Origin: Streptomyces stelliscabiei
Lineage (GTDB): Bacteria; Actinomycetota; Actinomycetes; Streptomycetales; Streptomycetaceae
Length of the DNA stretch: 64,000 bases
NCBI RefSeq assembly: GCF_014873495.1
Contig: NZ_JADBGF010000001.1
Location: 8,246,001 to 8,310,000, forward strand
Reading direction: 5' to 3'
The number at the start of each line of letters is the position of its first letter. Positions within the stretch are counted from its first letter, which is position 1. Both the position numbers and the translations under genes were made by a program. The notes under the pieces were generated by a model. The model searched no databases. It was not told where the DNA came from and saw only the letters and a program-made list of their open reading frames with translations. This document shows, piece by piece, positions 24,038 through 32,975 of this stretch.

Positions 24038-24655
24038 TCACTCCAGGTGGGCGAGGTCGGCCTCGGTGTCGATGTCGTACGGCCGCGCCACGTCCCCGCA
24101 CTCGACGAGCGTGAGCGCGTCGCCGTGGGCCCGGAGATAGGCGCGCGCCCCGCGGTCGCCGGTGGCCGTGGCGGCGATCCCCGCCCAGTGGCCGGCGCCG
24201 AAGAGGACCGGATGGCCCCGCTCGCCCTCGTACGCGGCCGCCGCCAGCGACTCTCGCGACCCGTACGCGGCGAGGACGCGGGCCACCGCCTCCGGGCCGA
24301 TGCCCGGCTGGTCGACGAGCGAGACCAGAGCGGCGTCGGCGCCCGTCCCGGTCAGCGACTCCAGTCCGGTCCGCAGTGACGAGCCCATGCCCTCGGTCCA
24401 GTCCGGGTTGTCGACCAGGACGCAGCCGGGCAGTTCGGCGCGGGCGCGCACGGTCGCCGCGTCGGCGCCCAGGACCACGTGGATCCGGGTGCAGCCGCCC
24501 GCCCGCAGTACCCCGACCGCGTGTTCGATCAGGGGGCGGCCGCGATGGGTCAGCAGGGCCTTGGGGCGGCCGCCGAGGCGCCGCCCGCCGCCGGCGGCCA
24601 GCAGCAACCCGGCGACGTGGCTCCCGGGGTGTCGCCGGGCCTCGTGGTGTGTCAT
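24038..24655 (-). CDS. MobA/MocA-like nucleotidyltransferase
   Basis: 205 residues from the ATG at 24655 with AGGAG just upstream. The N-terminal VAGLLLAAGGGRRLGGRPKALL is the NTP-binding loop of MobA-type transferases. VVLGADAATVRA, DNPDWTEGMGSSLRTGLE and SLVDQPGIGPEAV (metal-binding Asp) follow. The MocA branch makes molybdopterin cytosine dinucleotide for xanthine-dehydrogenase-type enzymes, which would fit purine catabolism, but substrate choice cannot be proved from sequence. The upstream region is shared with the divergent DUF5955 gene. Confidence 0.88.
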   Translation of the reverse strand: MTHHEARRHPGSHVAGLLLAAGGGRRLGGRPKALLTHRGRPLIEHAVGVLRAGGCTRIHVVLGADAATVRARAELPGCVLVDNPDWTEGMGSSLRTGLESLTGTGADAALVSLVDQPGIGPEAVARVLAAYGSRESLAAAAYEGERGHPVLFGAGHWAGIAATATGDRGARAYLRAHGDALTLVECGDVARPYDIDTEADLAHLE

Positions 24656-24887
24656 GTCTCCTGCATACCCGACCGGACGCGGCTGTCCCGTGCGGCCGGA
24701 CCGAGCGGGGAGGCGCTTTGCGATGCCCCGGGACTGAATTTCGGTCCCCGTGGTGGCGTTCGCCACACCGTTGGCGTTAACTGTCCCGCGCCACCCCCGG
24801 CGCCCGACCGACGCCATGGGTGGCCGGCCGTGCTCGGGCGCGCGGCCAGGCTCGCGCACGAGGGAGTGGGCGAGAGGGGGGAGAGCT

Positions 24888-25202
24888 GTGTTGCGGAGCT
24901 TGGGGCAGAGGCCAGTGACCGGCAGTGACGAGGATCCGAAGGTGGCGGGGCTGCGGTCGGCCGTGTCCCGGTTGCGCCGTGAACTGGCCGCGCATCCGGC
25001 CGAGTTCCCCGACCGGGGCATCGCGGAGGACGAGCTGGCGGCGCTCGCGGCGATGGCGGTCACCGGGATGCCCGAGGTGCCGCGACTGCGTCGGTCCCTG
25101 CTGCTGATCGCGGGGTCGATCGGGTCGGTGAGCGCGTTGTCGCGGGGGCTGGCCGAGGTGCGTACGGCGGTGGAACTGTTCGGGGAGCCACCTCGGCGCT
25201 GA
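24888..25202 (+). CDS. DUF5955 family protein
   Basis: 104 residues from the GTG at 24888, which follows a strong GGGGGGAGAG ribosome binding site; a GTG at 24915 is the alternative. The sequence MLRSLGQRPVTGSDEDPKVAGL is a characteristic Streptomyces start. The rest is two predicted amphipathic helices (RSAVSRLRRELAAHP, EDELAALAAM), then LRRSLLLIAGSIGSVSALSRGLAEVRTAVELFG. It is a small soluble protein of unknown function. It is followed by a 15-bp tandem repeat array. Confidence 0.85.
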   Translation: MLRSLGQRPVTGSDEDPKVAGLRSAVSRLRRELAAHPAEFPDRGIAEDELAALAAMAVTGMPEVPRLRRSLLLIAGSIGSVSALSRGLAEVRTAVELFGEPPRR

Positions 25203-25204
25203 CC

Positions 25205-25339
25205 GAACCGGCCCGAGTCGAACCGGCCCGAGTCGAACCGGCCCGAGTCGAACCGGCCCGAGTCGAACCGGCCCGAGTCGAACCGGCCCGAGTCGAACCG
25301 GCCCGAGTCGAACCGGCCCGAGCCGAACCGGCCCGAGCC
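25205..25339. repeat. Nine perfect or near-perfect 15-bp tandem repeats
   Basis: GAACCGGCCCGAGTC is repeated nine times head to tail, starting 3 nt after the DUF5955 stop codon. The last two units end AGCC instead of AGTC and run on into three GAGCC pentamers. It sits between convergent genes, so it is non-coding. Confidence 0.95.
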
Positions 25340-25413
25340 GAGCCGAGCCGAGCCGGGCCTGTTCGTCGCCCGGCCCCCGCTGAACTCTCGGTCGGACGCC
25401 CGCTCCTACTGCC

Positions 25414-26217
25414 TCAGCCGCCCGTCCCCGAACTCGCCAGCGCCTCCGACAGCTCCACGGCCACCTGGCGCAGCACCGGCACGATGCGTTCGGTCGCCGC
25501 CTCGGTGACGCGTCCCGCCGGCCCGGAGATGGAAATGGCGGCGGCGGTGGGGGAGTTGGGGACGGAGACGGCCAGGCAGCGGACGCCGATCTCCTGTTCG
25601 TTGTCGTCGACCGCGTAGCCGAGCGTGCGGACGTCCTCCAGGGCGGCGAGGAAGCCGTCGGGCGTGGTGATCGTCTTGTCCGTGGCGGCCGGCATGCCCG
25701 TACGGGCCAGCAGGGCGCGGACCTCGTCGGCCGGGACGTCGGCGAGGAGGGCCTTGCCGACGCCGGTGGAGTGGGGCAGCACCCGGCGGCCCACCTCGGT
25801 GAACATCCGCATGGAGTGCTTGGACGGCACCTGGGCGACGTAGACGATCTCGTCGCCGTCCAGGAGTGCCATGTTCGCCGTCTCGCCGGTCTCCTCCACC
25901 AGGCGCGCGAGGTAGGGGCGCGCCCAGGTGCCGAGCAGCCGGGACGCGGACTCGCCGAGGCGGATCAGGCGCGGGCCGAGGGCGTACCGCCGGTTGGACT
26001 GCTGGCGCACGTAGCCGCAGACGACCAGCGTCCGCATCAGGCGGTGGATGGTCGGCAGCGGCAGCCCGCTGCTCGCGGACAGCTCGCTGAGGCCCACCTC
26101 GCCGCCGGCGTCCGCCATCCGCTCCAGCAGATCGAAGGCGCGCTCCAGGGACTGGACGCCACCGGAGGACGACTTGGTGGACTCGGTGGCGCTGGCGCTG
26201 GAGGTCGGCACGGGCAC
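25414..26217 (-). CDS. allR: IclR-family regulator of allantoin/glyoxylate genes (AllR-like)
   Basis: 267 residues. N-terminal winged helix about residues 20-80: VQSLERAFDLLERMADAGGEVGLSELSASSGLPLPTIHRLMRTLVVCGYV. The C-terminal IclR effector domain has LARLVEETGETANMALLDGDEIVYVAQVPS, HSTGVGKALLADVPADE and EQEIGVRCLAVSVPN. In Streptomyces the regulator next to allantoinase and allantoicase is AllR, a repressor of purine/glyoxylate genes released by glyoxylate-type ligands (family knowledge). The symbol rests on context. It is divergent from allB, with candidate IclR boxes between them. Confidence 0.88.
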   Translation of the reverse strand: MPVPTSSASATESTKSSSGGVQSLERAFDLLERMADAGGEVGLSELSASSGLPLPTIHRLMRTLVVCGYVRQQSNRRYALGPRLIRLGESASRLLGTWARPYLARLVEETGETANMALLDGDEIVYVAQVPSKHSMRMFTEVGRRVLPHSTGVGKALLADVPADEVRALLARTGMPAATDKTITTPDGFLAALEDVRTLGYAVDDNEQEIGVRCLAVSVPNSPTAAAISISGPAGRVTEAATERIVPVLRQVAVELSEALASSGTGG

Positions 26218-26300
26218 GGTCCTTTCGGATGGCAGGGAGGTCGCAGCCTACCGGGCAGTTCGTTGACTGCTCGCTTGTGCGTCACTACGTTCTGCTCAGT

Positions 26301-26314
26301 GGAATTTTAATTCC
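26301..26314. promoter_or_regulatory. IclR-type palindrome in the allR-allB intergenic region
   Basis: GGAATT-TT-AATTCC is a 6-2-6 inverted repeat 84 nt upstream of the IclR gene start. It resembles the GGAAAT...ATTTCC-type boxes of IclR-family regulators and may serve autoregulation. Confidence 0.55.
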
Positions 26315-26418
26315 GTCTTGTGAAAACATCCAGTGTGGATGCGGTCGAGGCAGAGTGGAGGAGTGCGCCCTTGACGGGGCGGAGGCGGGGGTGAAAACTC
26401 CTTCAACAGAACGTTGAA

Positions 26419-26453
26419 TTCCGTTACGCGGAAGTAAATACCGTGACGCGGAA
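26419..26453. promoter_or_regulatory. Two direct copies of a candidate operator upstream of allantoinase
   Basis: TTCC-N7-GGAA (26419-26433) is followed exactly 20 bp later by TACC-N7-GGAA (26439-26453); both share CCGT(T/G)ACGCGGAAGT. The copies are about two helical turns apart and end 30 nt before the allB start. The same TTCC-N7-GGAA occurs upstream of aceB. Confidence 0.5.
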
Positions 26454-26483
26454 GTGAACAGCGGTACGGCGAGAGGGGTCCCG

Positions 26484-27824
26484 GTGTCCGAGGCTGAACT
26501 GGTGGTGCGCTCGACGCGTGTCCTGACCCCCGGCGGATCGCGCCCCGCCGCGGTCGCCGTCGCGGACGGCAGGATCACGGCCGTACTCCCGTACGACGCC
26601 GAGGTACCGTCCGGTGCCCGCCTGGAGGATCTCGGCGACCACGTCCTGCTGCCCGGCCTCGTCGACACCCACGTCCATGTCAACGACCCCGGCCGCACCC
26701 ACTGGGAGGGCTTCTGGACCGCCACGCGCGCCGCGGCGGCCGGCGGCATCACCACCCTCGTCGACATGCCGCTCAACTCCCTCCCGCCGACCACGACACC
26801 CGACCACCTCCGCACCAAGCGCGAGGTGGCCGCCGACAAGGCGCACATCGACGTCGGCTTCTGGGGCGGCGCCCTGCCCGACAACGTCAAGGACCTGCGG
26901 CCGCTGCACGACGCCGGGGTCTTCGGCTTCAAGGCGTTCCTGTCACCCTCGGGCGTGGACGAGTTCCCGCACCTCGACAGGGGCGGACTCGCCCGGTCCC
27001 TGGCCGAGATCGCCGGCTTCGGCGGCCTGCTCATCGTTCACGCCGAGGACCCCCACCACCTCGACGCCGCACCCCGGCGGGGCGGACCGCGCTACGCCGA
27101 CTTCCTCGCCTCCCGCCCCCGCGACGCCGAGGACACCGCCATCGCGACCCTCATCGCCGAGGCCCGCCGCCTCGACGCGCGCGTCCACGTCCTGCACCTC
27201 TCCTCCAGCGACGCGCTCCCGCTGATCGCCGAGGCCAAACGCGACGGCGTACGCATCACCGTCGAGACCTGCCCCCACTACCTCACCCTCACCGCCGAGG
27301 AAGTCCCGGACGGGGCCAGCGAGTTCAAGTGCTGCCCGCCCATCCGGGAGTCGGCCAACCAGGACCTCCTCTGGCAGGCCCTCGCGGACGGCACGATCGA
27401 CTGCGTGGTCACCGACCACTCCCCGTCGACGGCCGACCTGAAGACCGACGACTTCGCCACCGCCTGGGGCGGCATCTCCGGCCTGCAACTGAGCCTCGCG
27501 GCGGTCTGGACGGCGGCCCGGGGGCGCGGCCACGGCCTGGAGGACGTGGTCCGGTGGATGTCGTCGCGCACGGCCGAACTGGTGGGCCTCGACGACCGCA
27601 AGGGCGCCATCGAGGCGGGCCGCGACGCCGACTTCGCCGTCTTCGCCCCGGACGAGACCTTCACCGTCGACCCGGCCGCACTCCACCACCGCAACCGCGT
27701 CACCGCGTACGCCGGCAAGACCCTGTACGGCGTGGTCAGGTCCACCTGGCTGCGCGGCGAACGCATCGTCGAGGACGGCCGGTTCACCGCCCCGAAGGGA
27801 CGACTCCTCACCCGCACCCCCTGA
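26484..27824 (+). CDS. allB: Allantoinase
   Basis: 446 residues from the GTG at 26484, with GAGAGGGG 5 nt upstream; a GTG at 26454 would sit in the operator. Amidohydrolase (cyclic-amidohydrolase) fold that opens the hydantoin ring of allantoin to allantoate. Metal motif LVDTHVHVNDPGR near residue 60, FGFKAFLSPSG carrying the carboxylated Lys, LLIVHAEDPHH and VHVLHLSS with metal His, and CVVTDHSPST with the catalytic Asp. First gene of an allantoin-degrading pair with alc; probably under the adjacent IclR regulator. Confidence 0.95.
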   Translation: MSEAELVVRSTRVLTPGGSRPAAVAVADGRITAVLPYDAEVPSGARLEDLGDHVLLPGLVDTHVHVNDPGRTHWEGFWTATRAAAAGGITTLVDMPLNSLPPTTTPDHLRTKREVAADKAHIDVGFWGGALPDNVKDLRPLHDAGVFGFKAFLSPSGVDEFPHLDRGGLARSLAEIAGFGGLLIVHAEDPHHLDAAPRRGGPRYADFLASRPRDAEDTAIATLIAEARRLDARVHVLHLSSSDALPLIAEAKRDGVRITVETCPHYLTLTAEEVPDGASEFKCCPPIRESANQDLLWQALADGTIDCVVTDHSPSTADLKTDDFATAWGGISGLQLSLAAVWTAARGRGHGLEDVVRWMSSRTAELVGLDDRKGAIEAGRDADFAVFAPDETFTVDPAALHHRNRVTAYAGKTLYGVVRSTWLRGERIVEDGRFTAPKGRLLTRTP

Positions 27825-27876
27825 TCCACCCACCGCACCCGCGGCGGACGACCACCGAAAGGCAGACCTGATCATC

Positions 27877-29016
27877 GTGACGGCGCAGCAGCACTCCCCG
27901 TCGGCGAGCTTCACCGGCGACGCGAGCCCGTACGGCGGCGGTGACCCGTACGCGGACTACCGCACCGCCAACTTCCCCTTCACCCGCTACGCCGACCTCG
28001 CCGACCGACGGCTCGGCGCCGGTGTGATCGCCGCCAACGACGAGTTCTTCGCCCAGCGCGAGAACCTGCTGGTGCCCGAGCGCGCCGAGTTCGACCCCGA
28101 GCACTTCGGGCACAAGGGCAAGATCATGGACGGCTGGGAGACGCGCCGCCGCCGGGGCGCCTCGGCCGACCACCCCTGGCCGACCGCCGAGGACCACGAC
28201 TGGGCCCTGATCCGCCTGGGCGCGCCCGGCGTGATCCGCGGGATCGTCGTCGACACGGCCCACTTCCGCGGCAACTACCCACAGGCCGTCTCTGTCGAGG
28301 CCGCGTGCGTGGCCGGAGCCCCCTCCCCGGAGGATCTGCTCGCCGACGACGTGAAGTGGACGACCCTCGTCCCGCGCACCCCGGTCGGCGGCCACGCGGC
28401 CAACGGTTTCCAGGTCTCCGTCGAGCAGCGCTTCACCCACCTCCGCCTGAACCAGCACCCCGACGGCGGCATCGCCCGTCTGCGGGTGTACGGCGAGGTC
28501 GTGCCGGACCCCGCCTGGCTGGCCGCCCTCGGCACCTTCGACGTGGTCGCCCTGGAGAACGGCGGCCTGGCCGAGGACGCCTCCAACCTCTTCTACTCAC
28601 CCGCCACCAACACCATCCAGCCCGGCCGCGCCCGGGTGATGCACGAGTGCTGGGAGACCCGCCGCCGCCGCGACCAGGGCAACGACTGGATCCGCTACCG
28701 CCTCGCCGCCCAGTGCGAGATCCGCGCCCTGGAGATCGACACGGCCTATCTCAAGGGCAACGCGGCGGGCTGGGCCACGGTCTCGGTGCGCGACGAGGAG
28801 GACGGTGACGACGGCGACTGGACCGAGATCCTTCCCCGCACCCGCCTCCAGCCCGACACCCCGCACCGCTTCGTCCTCGACACCCCGGTCGTGGCCACCC
28901 ACGCCCGCGTCGACATCTACCCCGACGGCGGCATCTCCCGTCTGCGCCTCTTCGGCTCCCTGACGCAGAAGGGCAGCACCCACCTGTCGACCCGCCACCA
29001 GGAACTGGGCGGCTGA
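27877..29016 (+). CDS. alc: Allantoicase
   Basis: 379 residues made of two homologous allantoicase domains. These are seen as GKIMDGWETRRRRG...AQVSV... and ARVMHECWETRRRRDQGNDWIRYRL. The repeats HPDGGIARLRVYGEV and YPDGGISRLRLFGSL end each half. The enzyme converts allantoate to ureidoglycolate and urea, and ureidoglycolate gives glyoxylate. The start is a GTG at 27877, 52 nt after allB. GAAAGG lies about 14 nt upstream, longer than ideal. Confidence 0.95.
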   Translation: MTAQQHSPSASFTGDASPYGGGDPYADYRTANFPFTRYADLADRRLGAGVIAANDEFFAQRENLLVPERAEFDPEHFGHKGKIMDGWETRRRRGASADHPWPTAEDHDWALIRLGAPGVIRGIVVDTAHFRGNYPQAVSVEAACVAGAPSPEDLLADDVKWTTLVPRTPVGGHAANGFQVSVEQRFTHLRLNQHPDGGIARLRVYGEVVPDPAWLAALGTFDVVALENGGLAEDASNLFYSPATNTIQPGRARVMHECWETRRRRDQGNDWIRYRLAAQCEIRALEIDTAYLKGNAAGWATVSVRDEEDGDDGDWTEILPRTRLQPDTPHRFVLDTPVVATHARVDIYPDGGISRLRLFGSLTQKGSTHLSTRHQELGG

Positions 29017-29022
29017 GCAGCG

Positions 29023-29053
29023 CCCCCGCCACCCCGGAGCCCCTCGGCGGGGG
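29023..29053 (+). terminator. Terminator hairpin after alc
   Basis: CCCCCGCC (29023-29030) pairs with GGCGGGGG (29046-29053) around a 15-nt loop and is followed by TCTT. It sits 7 nt after the alc stop codon. Confidence 0.7.
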
Positions 29054-29121
29054 TCTTGCCTGGGACGGCAGGGCCTCGAAGGACGCCCGACCCCGCGGCG
29101 CGACCCGTCACGGCCGAGGGG

Positions 29122-29325
29122 TCACCCGGACTTCCGGCTCTCCGCCGCCGCGAACAGGGCGAGGGCCAGGACGATGAGCGCGATGCTCACGTACAGCTCG
29201 TAGCCGTCCAGGACGCTCCACCGCTGCGTCACCCCCCACCCCAGCTTGCCGGTGACTTCGTACACGAGACCGCCCGTGCCCTGCAGCAGGGCGAGGAACC
29301 CGAAAAGCTCCAACAACCGCTTCAT
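29122..29325 (-). CDS. Small membrane protein
   Basis: 67 residues. Two hydrophobic segments (LLELFGFLALLQGTGGLVYEVTG and LYVSIALIVLALALFAAAE) with a short loop (KLGWGVTQRWSVLDGYE) make a likely two-pass hairpin. ATG at 29325. It converges on alc across the terminator. No family is recognised. Confidence 0.7.
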   Translation of the reverse strand: MKRLLELFGFLALLQGTGGLVYEVTGKLGWGVTQRWSVLDGYELYVSIALIVLALALFAAAESRKSG

Positions 29326-29490
29326 GCCCAGGATCCTCGCCCCGCCGCCTCCCCGCCCGCATCGGCCGCGGGGCCAGGCCTGTCCGACCGGAGTACCGAT
29401 CCACCGGGCCGGGAACCGACCGAAGTCGCCCGGCCCGCGACTTTCGTCGCGATCCCCGGCGTGAGGGAGGTGGCGGCCGCCGCGCCTGCG

Positions 29491-29496
29491 TAGATT
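29491..29496 (+). promoter_or_regulatory. -10-like box of a leaderless kinase gene
   Basis: TAGATT lies 8 nt before the GTG at 29505, and no Shine-Dalgarno sequence separates them. This suggests that transcription starts at or next to the start codon. Confidence 0.45.
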
Positions 29497-29504
29497 TGTC
29501 GACC

Positions 29505-30806
29505 GTGAATGGTGACAAGCCGGTGCCGGAGCCCCCGGCCTTCCCCGGGCGGAGCTGGCTGTTGCCGTCGGCCCTGCTCGACGACGACCACGACCCCGGA
29601 CTCGACCAAGGCCCCGGACCCGGCCCCAGCCCCGGACCAGGGCTGGTGTCCGGCCGCCCCGGACGCCGGTCCCGGCGGACCGCGCGCGACTGGGTCGTCG
29701 ACTTCACCTGCTTCCTGCTGGCCGTGTTCATCGGCCTGCTGGGCGTGGACGCGGTCAGGAACGAGCCCGACCTGCCGCAGGCCTTCGCCGTCCTCGACCA
29801 GGTCATGGGCGCGCTCGCCTGCGCCGCCGTATGGCTGCGCCGCCGTTGGCCCGTCGGCCTCGCCGTGGCGATGGTGCCCGTCTGCTTCGTGTCCAACACC
29901 GCGGGCGGGGCCGGCCTCGTCGCCCTCTTCACGCTCACCGTGCACCGGCCCTTCCGTTACGTGGCCTGGATCGGCGGCGCGGGCCTCGTACTGAACCCGC
30001 TGTTCTACTTGCTGCGCCCCGACCCGGACATCGCCTACCCGTGGTCGGTCGTCCTCACCGTGCTCCTCACCGCCGCGATCGTCGGCTGGGGCATGTTCGT
30101 ACGCTCCAAGCGGCAGCTCATGCTCAGCTTCCGGGACCGCGCCCGGCGCGCCGAGCGGGAGGCGGCGCTGCGGGCCGAGCAGGCGCAACGGCTCGCCCGT
30201 GAGGCCATCGCCCGCGAGATGCACGACGTCCTGGCGCACCGTCTGACCCTGCTGAGCGTGCACGCGGGCGCACTGGAGTTCCGGCCCGACGCGCCCCGCG
30301 CCGAGATCGTCCGCGCGGCGGGCGTCATCCGGGAGAGCGCCCACGAGGCCCTCCAGGACCTGCGGGAGATCATCGGCGTACTGCGCGCCGGTGAACCGGA
30401 CGACGCGGGCCGCCCCCAGCCCACCCTCGCCGCGCTCGACACGCTCGTCTCCGAGTGCCGGGAGGCCGGCATGAAGGTCGTCCTCGACCAGCACGTCACC
30501 GACCGCTCCGCCGTCCCCGCCTCGATCGGCCGCACCGCCTACCGCATCGCCCAGGAGTGCCTGACCAACGCCCGCAAGCACGCCCCCGGCGCCGAGGTCA
30601 CCGTCACCGTCACGGGCGCCCCGGGCGACGGACTCACCGTCGCCGTACGCAACCCGGCGCCCCCGGGGGAGGTCCCGCCCGTCCCCGGCTCCGGTCAGGG
30701 CCTCATCGGCCTCACCGAACGCGCCACACTGGCCGGCGGCCGCCTGGACCACGGCCCCGAGCCGGACGGCGGGTACCACGTGCGGGCCCGGCTGCCCTGG
30801 GACTGA
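29505..30806 (+). CDS. Sensor histidine kinase (HisKA_3, NarX/DesK type)
   Basis: 433 residues from the GTG at 29505. A Pro/Gly-rich disordered N-terminus (about residues 1-55) precedes about five membrane segments (FTCFLLAVFIGLLGV, VAMVPVCFVSNTAG, VLNPLFYLL, VVLTVLLTAAIVGWGMFV). A cytoplasmic coiled coil (FRDRARRAEREAALRAEQAQRLAR) leads to the phosphoacceptor helix AREMHDVLAHRLTLLSVHAG. The ATPase domain has QECLTNARKHAPGA (N-box) and GQGLIGLTERATLAGG (G-boxes). The response regulator is probably 33148-33822, separated by two genes. Confidence 0.92.
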   Translation: MNGDKPVPEPPAFPGRSWLLPSALLDDDHDPGLDQGPGPGPSPGPGLVSGRPGRRSRRTARDWVVDFTCFLLAVFIGLLGVDAVRNEPDLPQAFAVLDQVMGALACAAVWLRRRWPVGLAVAMVPVCFVSNTAGGAGLVALFTLTVHRPFRYVAWIGGAGLVLNPLFYLLRPDPDIAYPWSVVLTVLLTAAIVGWGMFVRSKRQLMLSFRDRARRAEREAALRAEQAQRLAREAIAREMHDVLAHRLTLLSVHAGALEFRPDAPRAEIVRAAGVIRESAHEALQDLREIIGVLRAGEPDDAGRPQPTLAALDTLVSECREAGMKVVLDQHVTDRSAVPASIGRTAYRIAQECLTNARKHAPGAEVTVTVTGAPGDGLTVAVRNPAPPGEVPPVPGSGQGLIGLTERATLAGGRLDHGPEPDGGYHVRARLPWD

Positions 30807-30913
30807 CGACGGATCGCGACGTGCGCGACGCCATCTCGTCCACCATGATGGCCAGTTGACGCGTGCGTGCCGTGCGGCACGGCACACCTGGTGGGTCTCG
30901 GGAGGACAGGTCA

Positions 30914-31927
30914 GTGAGTTCCGGGGGACACAACCCGTATCAGCCGCCCTGGCAGCCGAACGGAGGGCCGTACCCCCCTCCTCCGGGCGCGCCCCCGGGA
31001 CCGTACGTTCCACCCCGGCCGGGCCCGCCGCCGTACCCCCACCCCCCGCACCCGTACGGTCCGCAGCCGCCGCCCACCCTGGTGCGGCGGCTGCGGGAGG
31101 ACGAATGGCCGCCGCTGCGGGAGTTCCTGAGCGGGCTGCGGCTGCACGGCTGCCTGTGGGCGATGGCCGTGATGTGCGCCTGGCCGATGGTGTTCGGCCT
31201 GCTGGTCGGCTATCCGCTGGCCCGCTCCGCCCGCCGCCCGGCCCGGCGGATCTTCCCCTCCCGCGCCCGCCACCGCCTCGTGGACGACGACGTGGCGCGG
31301 ATGCAGAAGCGGCGAGCCTGGACGGCCACCCTCATGTCCCTGCTGATCCTCGCGGTGTACGGCAAGCCCGAGGACGTGGACCAGGCGCAGCAGCAGTTCA
31401 CGATGCGCCTGTTCGTCACCCCCTGGCTGCTGCTGCTCAGCGCGCCCGTGGTCGTCGCCGCCCTCTTCCACTGGTCGTCGCCGGGCACCCGCCGGGCCAT
31501 GCGCGCCCCGCTGCGCACCGCCGGGAGATCGGCCCTGTGGTACGTCGGCGCCTTCACGGCGGTGCCGCTCCTCGCGGGCGCGATCTACTACACCCGCACC
31601 CACCTGGCGCCGGACATGAACGTGTGGGCGCCGTTCGCCCTCCTCGTGCCCCTGCTCTGGGTACTGCTCTTCATCGCCTTCGCCTCCGGCCCCGCCGTGC
31701 GCAGCGCCTTCAACACCGCCGATGTGCATCCGGCGCTCCCGGCGCTGCTCACCGGCGGCCTGGTGTGGGAGTTCGCCGCCCTCAACCTGGCCGTCGGCGG
31801 GCCGCCGCCGGGCCCGCCCCTGGTGCAGCTCGCCGCCCTCGTCGGCGGTCCGGCCTCGGTGACCGCCGTGGCGTGGTGGGAGGTACGCCGTCTGCGTACC
31901 CGGTACGGGGTACGCCTGCGTGCCTGA
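30914..31927 (+). CDS. Multi-pass membrane protein with proline-rich N-terminus
   Basis: 337 residues from the GTG at 30914, with GGGAGGA 7 nt upstream. Residues 1-55 are a PPP/GP-rich low-complexity cytoplasmic region. About five membrane segments follow: LWAMAVMCAWPMVFGLLVG, LMSLLILAVYG, VTPWLLLLSAPVVVAALF, ALWYVGAFTAVPLLAGAIYY and FALLVPLLWVLLFIAFASGP. No family is recognised. The Pro-rich head may recruit other proteins. Confidence 0.78.
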   Translation: MSSGGHNPYQPPWQPNGGPYPPPPGAPPGPYVPPRPGPPPYPHPPHPYGPQPPPTLVRRLREDEWPPLREFLSGLRLHGCLWAMAVMCAWPMVFGLLVGYPLARSARRPARRIFPSRARHRLVDDDVARMQKRRAWTATLMSLLILAVYGKPEDVDQAQQQFTMRLFVTPWLLLLSAPVVVAALFHWSSPGTRRAMRAPLRTAGRSALWYVGAFTAVPLLAGAIYYTRTHLAPDMNVWAPFALLVPLLWVLLFIAFASGPAVRSAFNTADVHPALPALLTGGLVWEFAALNLAVGGPPPGPPLVQLAALVGGPASVTAVAWWEVRRLRTRYGVRLRA

Positions 31928-31946
31928 GGAGTGCTCCCCGGCGCCG

Positions 31947-32975
31947 TCACACCGAGCGCGGCACCACCCGCTGTCCCGCCGAGCCGTACACCCACGCCGA
32001 CGCCTCGTCGATGAAGTCGCCCGGGAAGCCGAGGCGGAAGGCGGTGGTCTCCTCCAGCCGGGCCAGCACCTCCTCGGGCAGGACGAGCCGGGCCGCGCCC
32101 AGGTTGTCCATGAGCTGCTCGACACGGCGGGCACCGAGGATGGGGTGCACGGCGGGGGAGTGGGCCATGGTCCAGGCGATGGCGATCTGCGCCGGGGTGG
32201 CCCCGAGTTCGTCCGCGGCGCTCTGCACGGCCTCCGCGACCGCCCGCTCGCGCTCCCCGACCGCCTCGGCGGACAGCCGGGTCGCGGTGCCCGGTGCCAC
32301 CCCGCCCGGCCGGGTGTACTTGCCGGACAGAAGGCCGTTCTGCAGCGGGCTCCAGGCCGCCACCGACATGCCGAACGCCTCCGCCATCGGCAGCAGCTCG
32401 CGCTCGATGTCCCGGTTGAGCAGGCTGTACGGCACATGGAGCGCCGACAGCGCCGACCAACCCCGCCACTCCGCCAGGGTGTTGGCGCGTGCGACCACCC
32501 AGGCCGGGGCGTCCGAGATGCCGATGTAGAGCACCTTCCCGGACCGTACGGCGTCGTCGAGGGCGCGCATCGTCTCCTCGACCGGCGTGTTCCGGTCCCA
32601 GATGTGCACCCAGTAGATGTCGACGTAGTCGGTGTTCAGGCGCCGCAGGCTCGTCTCCAGGGACAGCGCGAGGTTCTTGCGGTGGTTGCCGGCGGCGTTG
32701 GGGTCGCTGCCGTCGCGGGAGACGGTGTACTTGGTGGACAGCACGAACCGGTCGCGCCGCCCCTTGAGCAGTTCGCCGACGATCCGCTCGCTCTCCCCGC
32801 CCCGGTAGTTGACGGCCGTGTCGATCACGTTGCCGCCGGCTTCCGCGTACACGTCGAGGATCCGCGCGCACTCCTCCCGGGGCGCCCCCACCCCACCCTG
32901 CTCCCCGAACGTCATGGCGCCCAGGAACAGCTCGGAGACGCGCAGCCCGGTCCGGCCCAGGAGTCGGTAACGCAC
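31947..32975 (-). CDS. Aldo/keto reductase
   Basis: 342 residues. The AKR tetrad is visible as NVIDTAVNYRGG (Asp and Tyr), VLSTKYTVS (Lys) and YWVHIWD (His). SDAPAWVV and the C-terminal GARRVEQLMDNL contribute the NADP-binding region. It reduces an aldehyde or ketone with NADPH; the substrate is unknown. Closest in style to the yeast/bacterial AKR11-12 'general stress' group. It is on the minus strand between the kinase and regulator genes. Confidence 0.92.
   Translation of the reverse strand: MRYRLLGRTGLRVSELFLGAMTFGEQGGVGAPREECARILDVYAEAGGNVIDTAVNYRGGESERIVGELLKGRRDRFVLSTKYTVSRDGSDPNAAGNHRKNLALSLETSLRRLNTDYVDIYWVHIWDRNTPVEETMRALDDAVRSGKVLYIGISDAPAWVVARANTLAEWRGWSALSALHVPYSLLNRDIERELLPMAEAFGMSVAAWSPLQNGLLSGKYTRPGGVAPGTATRLSAEAVGERERAVAEAVQSAADELGATPAQIAIAWTMAHSPAVHPILGARRVEQLMDNLGAARLVLPEEVLARLEETTAFRLGFPGDFIDEASAWVYGSAGQRVVPRSV

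Noticed and set aside
25205..25354. Possible CRISPR-like array
   Set aside because: Units are 15 bp, head to tail with no spacers, so this is a simple tandem repeat and not a CRISPR array.
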